A stretch of 64,000 nucleotides of DNA from Stromatinia cepivora (taxonomy: Eukaryota > Ascomycota > Leotiomycetes > Helotiales > Sclerotiniaceae), in the NCBI GenBank assembly GCA_014898415.1, contig RCTD01000017.1:991001-1055000 (forward strand). The letters run 5' to 3'. The notes under the pieces were generated by a model. It saw only the letters and a program-made list of their open reading frames with translations. It made no database searches and was not told the origin of the DNA. The translations under genes and the position numbers were made by a program. This document shows, one piece after another, positions 1 through 13,423 of this stretch (position 1 is the first letter of the stretch; every line of letters begins with the position of its first letter).

Positions 1-1750
1 TTTCAAGCTAATAATTTAAATTGTAAGAGTAGTTTTTCAGTTTTTATAAAGAATTTAAGATTATCTTAAAATTATCGGAGGCTGAATCGTTATTGTTTGA
101 AATAAGCTTAATATTGTAATTAGTTGTATAATGACGAGGTATGAATTTGTTTAGAATAGATGAATGAAAAGAGGTTTTTTTTGAGAGATTAAAATGATAA
201 TCTTTCTTTTTTCATTTGTTGATATTTGTAATTACAGATTCCGAAATTGATATAATCGTTTAAGAATGGAGAAATTAGTATATATAAAGGGTATCTAATA
301 TAGCAATTACTTTTAATTATTTTTTAATATTAGATTCTTTTTCATTATTATTATTATTAAAGGATATTGGAGTAATTTCTATGGTAATTATTTTGTAGAT
401 AAATTTATTTCTTTATTAAATTTCGAAAGAATTTTCGTTTTTATAATATTCTTTTAGAAATCTGAGATTATCAAGAATAAATCTATAGATTTTAAAGATA
501 GAATTCTATATAAAATTATAAAAAAGAAGTATTTAATCTTTTTTATTCTTTGTATTGATTTTTATAATGAATTTATGTATAATATAGAAATTTACAAAAC
601 TATACTTTTTAATTTTCTTATTTTTTTTTTGTATAAAATGTTTGGTTATATATTTGTTTAGAAACTTTATAAGGATTTGAAGATTAAAATGAAAGGTATA
701 ATAGGTTATATCTATTTTTATTGAAATATTATTTAAATTTATATCTTTCAATTAAAAATAAACAAAAGTTTTTTTTTAAATAGTTATTTAAATTCTTTTA
801 AGATTTTTAAGATCTTCTTTAGTTTTATTATAACATTATTTGATAAATTGAATTGTATTATTGTTTTTAGCAAAATAATTAGTTTTAGAGAAATCAATTG
901 TTTTATAGAATTTCTAATCTTCGATTCGATTTCTTATTTTATTTGTAAAATCTTTAACAAAATCAGTAATATTTATAAAGTAATTAAATTACTATCCAAA
1001 AACGTTATATTTTTTCTTAACTTCAAGAATTTTAATAAATACAAATACTTCGATTTCATTGTTGAAAGAATGATTCTTATATTAGATAAAAAAAAGAATA
1101 TTATTGTTAGTAGAATAAAAGGTTATAGTTTGATTAGATTCTTCTTTAGATATTATATTAAAATTTAAATGAAAGTTTATATAAATAATAAAATAAATAT
1201 AAACAAAGAATTGATAATTTCAAATCAAATTATTAGAAAGAATAGATTTAAAAAGAAAATATTGAATTATTCAAATATTATTCAGGAATTGTTTGTAAAT
1301 TGTTCAAGAACAAAATCGATAATATAATAAGTTTTTTTCAAAAAAAATTCAAATATTCTTTCCCTTTTAAGAATTATAAAGCTTTCCTTATTAAACTTTT
1401 TAATTAGCAATCAAAAGTTTATAATAATAATTTCTTTTTAATTTATTATATTTGTTTTTTTCCTTTTGGTTTTATATTGTTTTATAATTGGATAAAGAAT
1501 AATCCTTGATTGTTTATTATTTTTTATTTAGAAAACTATAAATATTTAGAAACTCGATTTTTTTAATTTATCTATTTATATAAATCTTTAGAATTATTAT
1601 TTACAAAAAGATCTAAATATAAAATATATTTCTTGAAACAAATGTTTATATAGATTCTATTAAATAGAATATCATTTATTTCTTCAAAAGTATATATAGA
1701 AAAACTTTCCAACTTCTTTGTTATTTTGTAAGATCTATATTATTTGAAAG
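1..1750 (-). other. Degenerate coding-like AT-rich sequence, unassigned
   Basis: Very AT-rich sequence in which long stop-poor stretches can be read on the minus strand (for example around 533-751 and 850-1150). The composition looks like RIP-decayed coding DNA rather than random AT. It lies downstream, in element direction, of the Gypsy integrase at 2080-2720, so it may be the 3' part of that element, including its long terminal repeat, or a second older insertion. I could not recognise a domain or a repeat boundary. No GC-normal gene is visible. Confidence 0.35.
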
Positions 1751-4700
1751 TAAGTTTTATATTACAAGATATATCGATTTTTGATCAAGGATTGTAATAT
1801 AGAATTATATTTTCAATTCGAATATTCTTATTTAATATTTTGCAATCAAGATTATATCGAAATTTATTATTTTCTCTATAGTATCATTTGTAAAGAATTA
1901 CTTTCTTAATATCTTTATTTAATATTTTTAATTATTATATTTTAATAACCAATAAATCTTTCTGGATTTGTATATTTTCCTAATCAAGAATCCTTTAAAT
2001 TGTATATATAATTTCAAAAAATAATATAGTTTTTTGTTTATAAATCAATTCAAACAGTATTTTGTTTATTAATTTATAAATTGAAATATGATCAGCGAAT
2101 AATATTATTTTCAATTATTTAAATTATTTATACCCTTTTTGTAACAAATAGGAAAATACTTTTGTAATAAAATGATAATCTTTTTCCATTATTTTATTGA
2201 TTTATAAATAATAAACTAATATCTTGATTTTATCGATTCTATACTTTTCGTAATAAACAAATATAACGTCTTTATTCTCAGATCCTTTATCTATAATGAT
2301 TTCTCCAAAAAGATTATAACAACAAATTATTTCATAAAAAAACTTGACAATCGTTTTCGAGATAAAATTCTACAAGGCTTTAATTTCCATTTAATTATTC
2401 AAATCTTTTTATAAAACAATAAAGCATTTGAATTTATAATTGTTAAACATTTTTGTAATATCTATACCAACTTTATATTAAATATTTAAAATCCAAATAA
2501 CAATTATTAATTCATTTATTTATTTAAATAATCTAAATTAATAAACAAAATAAAAAGTTATTCAATTTTTCATATCTTTGTATATCCTATTCCATTAATA
2601 ATAATTATGTATTTTAATATATAATAATTCTAAATCTTTATAATCTAATTCTTTATATACTCGAATCATAATTTTTGCTTTTTCGATTAAATTATTATTT
2701 ATTATTATATAAACGAAAAATAATCCATTTTTCTGGATTCTAAATAGATAATGATTTTTTATATAAAAATTGAAAGCTTTTTTTTTGAAAACTTATTAAT
2801 CCTTTATTAATATATTTTTAGATTTCTATAATATAATAATATACTGAATAATCATTTATATTCTTTTATTTCCATCTTCCAAAATTTAAAATGGTCTTAA
2901 AATTTTGAAGTTATTTATACTCACCATCAAATTTATTTATAATGAATTCAAATTCATAATAATTGAATTATTAATATTTTCTTTATATTCCTCATTAATA
3001 TTGTTCAAAATAGTTTATGATCATTGTAATAAAGTATCTACAATAATGTTTTTGTTTCCAGAAATATACTTGATATCAAAATCGAAGAATCTAATTCAAA
3101 TAATCCATTTTGTAATTAAAATATTAGATAGATTTATAATTATTTTATTTAATTAAATTACAAATATATTTATATCAATTTTTAAAAGAAAATGAATATT
3201 ATAAAAATCTTTTTTATATTTTTGTAAAACTTTGAATACTCTTTTATATTCTTTTTTAATAATATTATAATTCTATTTAATATAATTCTATATATTATTT
3301 TTATATTTAATAATAATGTAAAGTTTATCATTATATATTTGATTTAGAATAGTTCTTTATCCTATTAAACTAATATCAATAACAAATATGATAATTCCGG
3401 TTTCAAATGAATAAATCAATAGAAGAAGGATTGAAGCCAAAATTAATTTGTTTTTCAATAAAATCATTGTAATATTATAATTAATAATCTAAATGAATTC
3501 TATATTTTTCTTTAATAATATATAAAAAAATTTTATAATAATAACAAAATTTTTTATTCAAAATCGATAGAAGATATATACTTTAAGGAATATTTTAATT
3601 TTATAATTATTTGAACAAAATGATTATTCAAATATTTTAATAATTTTGATAATATTAGGATTTCTTCTTTCAAAATTAATATAATAATTTATAATTCAGA
3701 TTCCATTGTAATATTATTTAGATTTAATATCGATAATATATTCTATATATTCAATATATTCTATTATAATATTTAGATTTTTTAGATATTTAATAATAAA
3801 CTTTTTCAATCCAAATTCAATTTCAATTTCATTATATCAAATTTTGGGATCTTTAACTTCAATATTATTCAAATAAAATATAGCAATGTTAGGTATAATA
3901 TCCTATAATATTTTTGATATAATTCTTACAAATTGAGTAATCGAATTAATAATTTTTTATAATAAAGTAATGAATTTTATCAAACTAAAAGAGATTATAA
4001 TAATAATAATATTTTTATTCTTTTTATTTAAAAGTATTTGATTATATTCAGAAAAGAAATCAATTAAAGATATTAATAAATATTTAATTATTTGTTCAAT
4101 AAATTCCTTTAAATTTGAAGATATATTTATATTTCATAGAATTATATTATTTGCTTTTGTTATTATAATAATAATATAATATTTATCAATCTTATTTTTT
4201 TTAATTAAATATCAAAGATTTCAATATAATTCTTTTTTTTCTTTTAATATATTTCGTTTAATATAATCTTTTATCATTTCGATAATTATTAATAAAAAGA
4301 CTTTAAAGAATATAAAACCAAAAATTTGTTAGGCTTTATATAATATTATTTTGATAATCTATAATAGAATAATTGAAGATTTGATATTATTGATTTTTGT
4401 TTAATTAAAAATTAATATTGCTTTTCGATTTTATAATAATATAAGGAAAAATTCCTTTTTATATTTCTAAAGTATATTTCCAATATTTAATAATACTAAA
4501 TATTCTTATATTAATCAGAAATCTTTAAATTTAGTATCGAAATATAATATCAAATATTTCGAAAAGGAATCTAATAATTGATATTTAAAATGTTTTATAT
4601 ATTCCAATTTTAATCAATTAGAATTACTTTTTAGAATCTTTTTATTGATATATTCTATTTCATTCAAAGGTTTTATTTTATCCTTCTTTTTTTTATATAT

Positions 4701-7700
4701 ACTATTAATTGAAATAAGAATTTCGGATTTGATATCGATTAATTTCTTCCAAATATTACTTTTTGCTTTAAATTCTTTCAAATCAAGATCAATATTATTA
4801 ATAATAAAATATTCCTAAAATCCTTTTAATTCCGAATTTTTAATATTATCAAATATATCTTCAATATTAAAATCAAAACTAATTCGAACAATATCTATAT
4901 TAAATTTTATAGAATTTAAGATTATTTTAAAATTTAGAATATTAATTAGGAATTCTAGAAAATGGTTTTTAATAAATTCTTTAAATTTCCTTTTATTCTT
5001 GATGATATTTAGGATTTTTGAAAGGTTATCAATACAATCCTTAAGATTTGTATTATTTATTTTTTTCTTGGTTTTTCAAAACCAGTTTTTATAATATTTA
5101 CTTTGTATTTTGATTTAATCGTTTAACAATCGGTTTTATTAATATTATTGTTATTAATAATCTATATAATCTATTCATTTTCTTTATATTCAAAATCGAT
5201 TTTTCTTATAAATAGATATAACATTTTTAACAACAATGAATCTTTAGTGTTATTCAAGATAAAGATATCGACAATATTTTTAACTCCTTCAAAATTGATT
5301 TTTACATTTTCAATTAATCCATATAAAATAATGATATTTTTATTAAAAATGATTATTATCGCTTTATATTTGTATATTGTAAATTCCAATTTTCTTACAA
5401 CTTCCAGATTTATTATATTGATTATCGATCCCGAATTGATAATATTATTAATCTTGATATTCTTTTTGTAAGGGTTACAATAATAATAAATATATTATAT
5501 ATTTCTTTTGATTGATAATTAAAAAAAGTATTTAAATAATTAATAATTATTAAAATTATTATAACTTTTTCAGTAGGAATTTCTGAATTTTTGAAAAGTT
5601 TTTTTTATTCTTCGATATTTATAATTAATATTTTCTTAAAAATTTGTTTAAAAAGATTTGGTATATATATAAAAATAATCCCAATTATTATTAGGATTTC
5701 GATTCTATAAATCTATTTCAAAATTTCTATCAGGGATTCTATAATATAAATAATAATTAATATTTGCTTTTTTATTTTTAAGGATTTAATATAAAAATTG
5801 AATATTCTATTTTTTTATATTATATTATTCTTATCAAATTCAGGAAGGCCTTTTCCTTTCTGAGATTCTTTTTCTTTGTTTTTTCTGTTTTCATCAATAT
5901 CTATAATTTTATTTTTATTAAAGAATTCTTTCTTTAATCTTTTTTTTTCAATTTGATTTATTATTCTGAATAATATCTTTCAAAAAATGCTTAACGATTT
6001 TTGGGATTTATCAATTCTGCTTTATTTTATCGATTTGGACTTTTTAAATAATCAATTTTATAACCTTGAAGTTTCTTTAAATTGAATAATTATATTGATA
6101 TTGATAATTTCCTTTTCTTGATAATTGATATTATTTATAAATATATCCTTTATAATTTCGATATTAAAGATTCTAAAATTCAGCAAGTTATCTTCAATAT
6201 TAGATTTCTTCAATTATTTTTTTTATTAATCAAATCTATAAGTTTTTGTATATATTTCAATCTAATAATTCTTTGGAGAATCCTTTTATTTGAAGATTGA
6301 AAAAGAATTAAAACATTCTTTGGGATTAAATATAAAGATTTTATATTTATTATAATAATATAATCCAATATTAATATTATCAATTTTTTTAGAACAATTT
6401 TGTTTTATAATATAATTATTATTATAAAAAGATCTTCCAAAATAATAATAATAAAGATAATCCTTTTTATAAATTTTATTTATATCAAAAAGAATTTCTT
6501 TTTGTTTATTTTGAATAAAATAATCATTATATTTTATATTGTCTTTTTAATGAATAATTTGATATTGTAATAATAAAAAAGATAACTTCAAATCTCTTAT
6601 ACCTTTAATTTTCATTTTTAAATGATTTATACTGAATTTATTCAAAAGATCAATAATTTCATTTATAGTATTTTTTATCTTCTGTTTTTAAGAATAAAGT
6701 TTTATATTAGTATCAAAGATAAATAAGGTTTTTATATATTCATATACAGTTTAAAAAACAATAATTTGATGAGATTAAGGTTTTTTATAAATTCGGGCAA
6801 TAGAATCTTTAGAAAAGTATTATTTATAGGCTTCGTTTATCATTCTCTTGAAATTTACAGAAATAAAATTATTGAAATCAATTTTAAATTATCTAATAAT
6901 CTTCTTTTCTATTTGAATATACAAATTATATAGGAATATCCTTTCAATTTTGAATTCGATAATCATATAATTATTAATAAATTGAATAACCGAAAATACA
7001 AACTTGATAATATAATCCTTTACTATTATTGAATTTGTATTATAATTCTTTTCATTTTTGTTATATTAATTATTAATAAATTAATCAAAAAAGTTTTAAA
7101 TACCTATTATTTGCTGAATATTATAATTGCAAAAGTATCAGAGTAATATTGATTTTAATCTTTCTTTTCAATTATATTTAATAAGGTTATATTCCGGTAT
7201 AAATTTGATTTGAATAATAATGGTATAATTATAATATTAAGGAAATCGAATTCGCATTTCCTTATTGGATATACTATAATCAATTTGTAAGGCATCCCAA
7301 ATTGTAAGGAAATTAAATATATCGATTCTATTGAAAATAGAGACAACAATATTTCTAATATATAATATAATAAAAAATATATATATATGATCCTTAATAT
7401 AAATAACAAATAGAATTTTTGATGGGTTTTGTTATTATTAATTTACTTTTTTTTCTTTTTTGGTTTTCTTTATTTTTTCTTCTTTTTTAATAGAATTTCC
7501 GTTATTATTAATAAAAAATTCTTTAATAGATTCAAAAGAATCGATAATTGAAGTAATAATATTATCCTTTGATTTTTAAGAAATATTTTACAAGAAATTT
7601 AATTTCATAAATAGATCAAAATTATCCATTATATTATTATAATTTGATTGAAAAATATTCGATTCATTAAAATCTGATTCAATATTTGGTTTTTGATAGC

Positions 7701-8190
7701 TTTCAATATTCATAATTTTCTTTTAATAAATTTTCAAAAGAAAAAAAAAGATATATATAATCTTTCCCAAAGTTTTCCTTCTTCTAAAGAAATATATAAA
7801 TTTCAAACCCTTCAGCTAAAAGTTTTTTAAAATATATCTTAAATTTTTGATTATCAATATCAAAAATGATAATTTAATATATTATATTTAATCCTTTCTA
7901 TTACTCCAATATATATTTAGATATTCAAATAGTTCTAAAAATATATAAAACGTTCAAGATCCTTCAATATGATTAATTGTATTCAATCAAGATCGTCCTC
8001 GGGATTGGAGTTTTTTTGTTTGCAGAAATAAATGATTTGTTTACAAATAAAGATTCCATTATATTTGAAATTCTAATATACTTTTAGTATTACTAATTGT
8101 ATCCCTGAATAAAACCTTTATCAATATATTCCTTTCAAAATAGAAAATAGAATAATAGTTTTACTAAAAAATAATTCATCTTTGATATAA
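1750..8190 (-). mobile_element. Ty3/Gypsy LTR retrotransposon, heavily RIP-mutated (limits approximate)
   Basis: A minus-strand Gypsy-type pol can be read through many stops in the order protease, RT, RNase H, integrase (5' to 3' on the minus strand). Protease C-terminal-like sequence with a NIVDIFILNNT stretch is at about 5171-5389. RT is at about 3841-4260. The RT-RNase H connection and the end of RNase H (FDFDIKYISGNKN) are at about 3030-3720. Integrase is at about 2080-2720. Gag probably lies within 5500-8000 but was not recognised. LTR ends were not found, so the limits are guesses; the right limit is set by the solo LTR at 8196. The domain order (integrase after RNase H) separates it from Copia elements. 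Every domain carries stops, so it cannot be autonomous. Confidence 0.7.
2080..4260 (-). pseudogene. Gypsy pol remnant: RT, RNase H, integrase
   Basis: Reading the minus strand through stops gives RT sequence ending in FYLNNIEVKDP, which matches the YxDD catalytic box with both Asp turned to Asn, as expected from G-to-A RIP. It is followed by the usual link NYYINFERRNPNIIKIIKI. RNase H ends with a DFDIKYISGNKNIVDTLL motif. The integrase core then shows VGIDITKM (first Asp), IIIDKGSEN (second Asp, plus-strand 2278-2304) and YYS-INKIMEKDYHFI (catalytic Glu region). These residues are what I see; family assignment rests on known Ty3/Gypsy motif order. Numerous stops, so non-functional. Confidence 0.75.
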
Positions 8191-8195
8191 TAAAT

Positions 8196-8504
8196 TGTCA
8201 CGGAAAGCCTTGTGATCCCCTGTATCTTATGAAGGATCAAAGCGTATGCTTTCCAATCGGAATAAAGGATCTACTAGTCCTTACCAATCTACCAATTGAT
8301 AAGGTGATCCTGATATCCTAATAAACAAAGATCTAGTTTAATTAAGGTATATATTGATTAGATAACCATTCATTTGTTCTATATATATAGCTCTTGATTT
8401 ATATAATCAAGGGCAAGTTATTCAATTCTTTTACTCTACCAATCACGTGTACCATCTATTCCCCGATCCCTGAAAGTGCTCTGTAATCATACTATCCCGT
8501 GATA
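8196..8504 (+). repeat. Solo LTR of the 309-bp-LTR Copia family
   Basis: A 309-bp sequence starting TGTCACGGAAAGCC and ending ATCCCGTGATA, flanked on both sides by TAAAT (8191-8195 and 8505-8509), a 5-bp target-site duplication. The same LTR, inverted, bounds the full element at 13113-22399 and ends the fragment at 35385-37469. No internal Copia sequence adjoins it, so it is a solo LTR left by recombination between the two LTRs of one insertion. Both ends are nearly unmutated while the middle is AT-shifted. Confidence 0.9.
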
Positions 8505-8715
8505 TAAATGAATACAAATAAGGGAGTTTCGATAATCAAAACTTCCTTATTCAGAATTTAATAATCCCATATTTTTGAAAAAGTTATTCTTTTAAGATTA
8601 ATTCTATCCTTTTATTTATAAATTGTTAATTCTATTTTCTTTTCAATTATAATTTCCTTGCAAATATATTTGTATAATATAAACTATATAATTCGATCCC
8701 TATATAGATCACCAT
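8505..8715. other. AT-rich spacer, nothing recognised
   Basis: About 210 bp of AT-rich sequence between the solo LTR and the duplicated LTR-like units. No coding signal or repeat was recognised. Confidence 0.5.
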
Positions 8716-9243
8716 TGTAAAAAAGGTAGATCGAGATACATACATCCCAATAACATACTGCAAAAGGAAATGGGAATTGGAATTGATCAGATTACATTGT
8801 AAAAACTTCAAATAATAAAACTAATAGATTTAAACAATAATTTTGAATTATATACAAATGGGGTACAAAAAGATTAATAAAAAAACGATTGATTTCTTTC
8901 AAGAAAAAGGGAGCAGAGCCCTCTCTTATATCTAACTACAAAGAGTCATATTGTGAAAGAGGTAGGTCGAGATACGTGCGTCCCGATAGCACACTGCGAA
9001 GGGAAATGGGAATTGGAATTGATCAGATTACATTATAGAAACTTCAAATAGTAAAACTAGTAGGTTTAAACAATGGTTTGGGTTGTGCACAAATAGGGTA
9101 CAAAAAGACTAATGGAAAAACGATTGATTTTTTTCAAGGAGAGGGGAGCAGAGCCCTCTTTTATATCTAACTACGAAGAGTTATGTGATCATATGACTAC
9201 GAACTAGCTACGTGTTAGGCCTTGATATCCCAACTTTCTCACA
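8716..9243. repeat. LTR-like sequence in two tandem units (236-bp period)
   Basis: Unit 2 (8952-9243, 292 bp) begins TGTGAAAGAGG and ends CAACTTTCTCACA, with inverted termini TGTGAAAG/CTTTCTCACA like an LTR. Unit 1 (8716-8950) is a more RIP-mutated copy of its first 235 bp and stops exactly where unit 2 begins. No clean 5-bp target duplication surrounds unit 2. The right end abuts a Copia body that is cut at its 5' side at 9244. This could be an LTR with an internal duplication or two partial LTRs joined by deletion. The parent element is not in the window. Confidence 0.65.
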
Positions 9244-12200
9244 ATATTAGAATACAAAACGGAATATATATAATTTTATATATGATTAAAGAATATAAGG
9301 ATATAATTTTCTATTCGAATGTATATCAAAATGATTAGGAAAAAGGTTTTTCTTTAAAGATAATCGATGATATTAAAGGTATTGATAATGAATTAATATT
9401 TAAGAAGAAAAAAAGATATTTATTATAATTTTGAAAATTCAATTATCTAGATTTAAACAAAATCAAGAATCTATATAAAATATTCAATATAATCAAATCA
9501 ATAAAGATCCCAATTGAATTAGATATTTATAAAGTATATATATTCATCAAAATAATTAATTATATTCCAAAACAATTGAGTTTATATAAATCAAAAAGAT
9601 TCAAATTTATATATTTCAATATTATAGGATTATTCTTAAAATCGATTTAAAGGAATTGTTATTTTATATTAATCATTGATAATTGTATAAAAATAAATTG
9701 GATTATATTATTTAAACAAAAAAACAATATAATTCAAATATTGAAAATTTGAAAAAAGAAAATGGAATTGATTATTGAAGAAAAGATTATTATAATTAAA
9801 ATTGATAATATATTGAAACTTTTATAAGTTATTTGTAAATAATTATTAAGTATATAATCTAAAGTTACAATAATTGCTTTTTTATATCAAAATAGATTTA
9901 CAGAATAGAATATAAGAATTACAAAAATAGATATAAAAGTAATATTAAAAGAAATTGGATTATTATTAAAATTTTGGGATAAAGTTATAAAGTATAATGT
10001 TTATATTAGGAATTGTATTAATATTGGTTCTAATATGAATAAAATAAATCGATCTTTTATAAAAGTTTTTATAAATATAATATCAAATATAAAGATATAT
10101 AAAATCTAGAGGAATAAATATTATATTTATATTAATCTCAAGATTATTCCGAAAAAGCAAAGATATAATAAATTATAGGATATTTCAAGAATTAATGTAT
10201 TTCTAGGATATTCAAAAGTTATAAATAAATATATCAAAATATATTCTCCAAAACTAAATTATATATTTCGATCAAATAAAGTAATTATAGATAAATCTTA
10301 TCAAAAAAGAAATTTGGATTTTAAATTAAGAAATTGTAAATCAGATTTATAAAGAATAAAGAATATAAAATTAGATTAAAGATTTTATAATAGATTAATA
10401 ATAAACAAAATATTTTTTTTATTTTTAATATTAAATGTAATATTTGTATTATTTTCGTTTTAAATATTCTCTTTAGTAGATATTATATCGAATTCAATGA
10501 TTATATCAAATATTCTAATTGTCGAATTGAAATTAAATAAATTAGATATATCAACATCAATATATAATAAAAATAAAGATGGTAATATCTAAAAAACAAA
10601 TTAAGAATCTTTTTTCAAGGATATTTCAAATATCGAATCTATCATTTTAAAGATTCCAATTCAAAAATCAATTTTTGTAAATCCTGAATCTATATTGGAA
10701 ATAAAATTTAAGATCATCTTAAATTTTGTTAATAAATCTATTTCAATAAAATCAAAAAGCAAAGTAAATCTATAATTATTTGAAATCGAATAAGAAAATA
10801 TAATAGATCTTGAAAACGAATTCTTAAGGTATCTAATATAAAAACAGAAAAGAGATATAAAACAAGATTCTGAAGGAGAACAGGAAAACAAGATTATAAA
10901 GGTATTGATTGCAATATCTATATAAATCAAAACTCAAGAAAATATAGAATACATTATAATTACAATCCCAATTATTTATAAAATAAATCCTTATATCAAA
11001 AATAAAATCGTTTCAGATTTTATAATTTTATTAATAGATATAAACAATACAGAAGATATAATATATCCGATCAAAAAAGTTTTGATAATCAAAATATCAA
11101 AAATTTATAAGGAAACAATATCGGATTAAAAATATTTTGAAAAATAAAAGGAAATTATCCAAAAGGAAATTATATCTTTAATTCAAAATAGTATTTAAAA
11201 AGAATATATACTTTTTAAAGGAAATAATTTGGTTTTAATAAAATAGGTATTTATAATTAAAATAAAAAATAATAAAATAGAATAATTCAAAATAAGATTA
11301 ATAATTCAAAGGTTTAATTAAATATTAAAGAAAGATTATAATGAAATATTTATATCAATAATAAAATTAAATATATTCAAATTATTCCTAATTATTATTG
11401 TAAAGGAAAATTTGGAATACTTATATTTCGATATCAAAAACATCTTTATTAAATTATATTTGAAAAAGAGATCTATCTCGAACCATTTTAAGATATTAAA
11501 ATCAAAAAAGGATATATATTATAAGTTCTACAAAATCTATATAATTTGAAGCAAATTAAAAAGAATTAGAGTTTACTATTAAAGAAAGAATTTTTAGATA
11601 TAAACTTTATATAAAATTTGGTAAATCTATATTTGTAAATATTTAAAAATTATAATATAATATTATTGGTATATATCAATAATATCATTATTATATTATA
11701 TATATCATTATAAATTATTTGATTCAATGAAAAACTATTAATTTGTTTTAATACCAAAAATCTAGGGGAGATTAATAAGATCCTAGATATTAGGATTATT
11801 TGTAATAGAAAAATATATATATTAATTATAAACCAAAAGGAATATTTTAATATTATATTAATCAAATACAATATTATATATAAACAATATTAAATTAAGA
11901 AACTATTAATAATAAATTATACCCATCTTTAACTAATAATTAATGACAATGAACTAATAAATATAAATAAATATCAATAACAAATAAAAAATATAATCTA
12001 TCCAATAATATATATTTGATTAGATATAACATTTTCAATCGAAAGATTTTTACAATTTATAGTAAAACCAATAAAATATTATATTATAGTTTTAAAGAAT
12101 CTAATATGATATTTATAATCAATAATTAAACAAAAGTTATAATTCGGATTAAAAAGAGTATAATTTGATATTTGTAAAGAATATAATATATCTGATAATA

Positions 12201-12880
12201 TAATAAAGATATATATAAATATAGATTAAACTAATAATAAATATAATTAGAAAAATATTTCAAGGAAAGTTATAATATTTTATAAAGGTTCTATATTGTA
12301 GATTAATAAGAAACAAATATTTATAATTATTTTTAATATAGAATCAGAATATATTATAATAATAATGTTTATTAAACAAAGAAGATGAATTATACAAATA
12401 CTTAAAGATTTATTTAAATCAAATTATATTGAAAAGAATAAAGATATAATTCAGATACTTAATAATAATCAGGGTGTTTTAATTTTAACCAAGAATCTAT
12501 ATTTGTATAAATAATTCAAATATATAAATATCAATTATCATTTCATTAAGGATTTAATAGAAAAGGAGAAAATCGTTATTAGTTATATTAATATATATAA
12601 TATAATTGCTAATGAAATGATAAAACCTTGTACAAGGATTATTTTTGAAAGATTCAAGAAAATATTAGGATTAGTAATCTAGAAGGATCGAATAGAATAT
12701 TTTTAATGAGGGAGTATTGGAAATAAAACTATTATAGGATTAGAATTGAGGTTATATGATTACAATGGTGTATAGATCATATTTGGGGATAACTTCAATT
12801 CTATTTCTATTAAAATAATAGATCTTTAGTTCAATCTACATAGTCAACAATACTACTACTTCCTGTACTAAAAGTTAACA
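9244..12880 (+). mobile_element. Ty1/Copia element (166-bp-LTR family), 5'-truncated, RIP-mutated
   Basis: Plus-strand copy of the element found complete at 25758-31232 and 42694-48173 on the minus strand. It starts inside pol, just before the GAG-pre-integrase block, at the junction with the LTR-like repeat. Integrase, RT (around 11400-11490, the Copia YFDIKN block) and RNase H-like sequence follow in Copia order. The 3' LTR is 12715-12880 (166 bp, ending AAAAGTTAACA). Gag, protease and the 5' LTR are missing. Stops and AT shift are dense throughout. With no 5' LTR the target duplication cannot be tested. Confidence 0.8.
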
Positions 12881-13107
12881 CCTTTCTTTGAAACATTTGA
12901 GAAATAAGCTATAAAGTTTTCTAAGATCCAAATCTAACGATGATTGTTAATAACAATTCTATATTGATATTAAGATTAAATAATATAATTACAAGATAAA
13001 ATAAAGATATAATAAACTATTTGAAATTTTTATTAAAATAATAATTAAGGATTTTAGTAATGTAGTATTAGATAGATCAGAATGAAGCTTGCTCATTATT
13101 TAATAAT
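12881..13107. other. AT-rich spacer between two Copia insertions
   Basis: About 227 bp between the Copia 3' LTR ending at 12880 and the AGTAT target duplication of the Copia at 13113. Because that Copia inserted into a GH3 gene whose 3' half lies to its right, this spacer should be the next part of the host locus. I could not recognise GH3 sequence in it. Confidence 0.4.
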
Positions 13108-13423
13108 AGTATTATTACGGGATAGTATAATTACAGAGCACTTTCAGGGATCGGGGAATAAGTGGTACATGTGATTGATAGAGTAAAAGAATTGAATGAT
13201 TTGTTTTTGATTATATAAATTAAAAGTTGTATATATAGAATAAATGAATAGTTATCTATTTGATATATACTTTAATTAGATTAGATCTTTGTTTATTAGT
13301 ATATTAGAATCATTTTATTAATCAATAGATTAATAAAGATTAGAAGATCTTTTATTTTGATTGAAAAGTATATACTTTGATTTTTTATAGGATATAAAGG
13401 ATCACAAAACTTTCCATAATATA

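Noticed and set aside
848..1168. 106-codon plus-strand open frame
   Set aside because: It is antisense to the longer degenerate minus-strand coding-like sequence and consists of low-complexity AT-rich codons.
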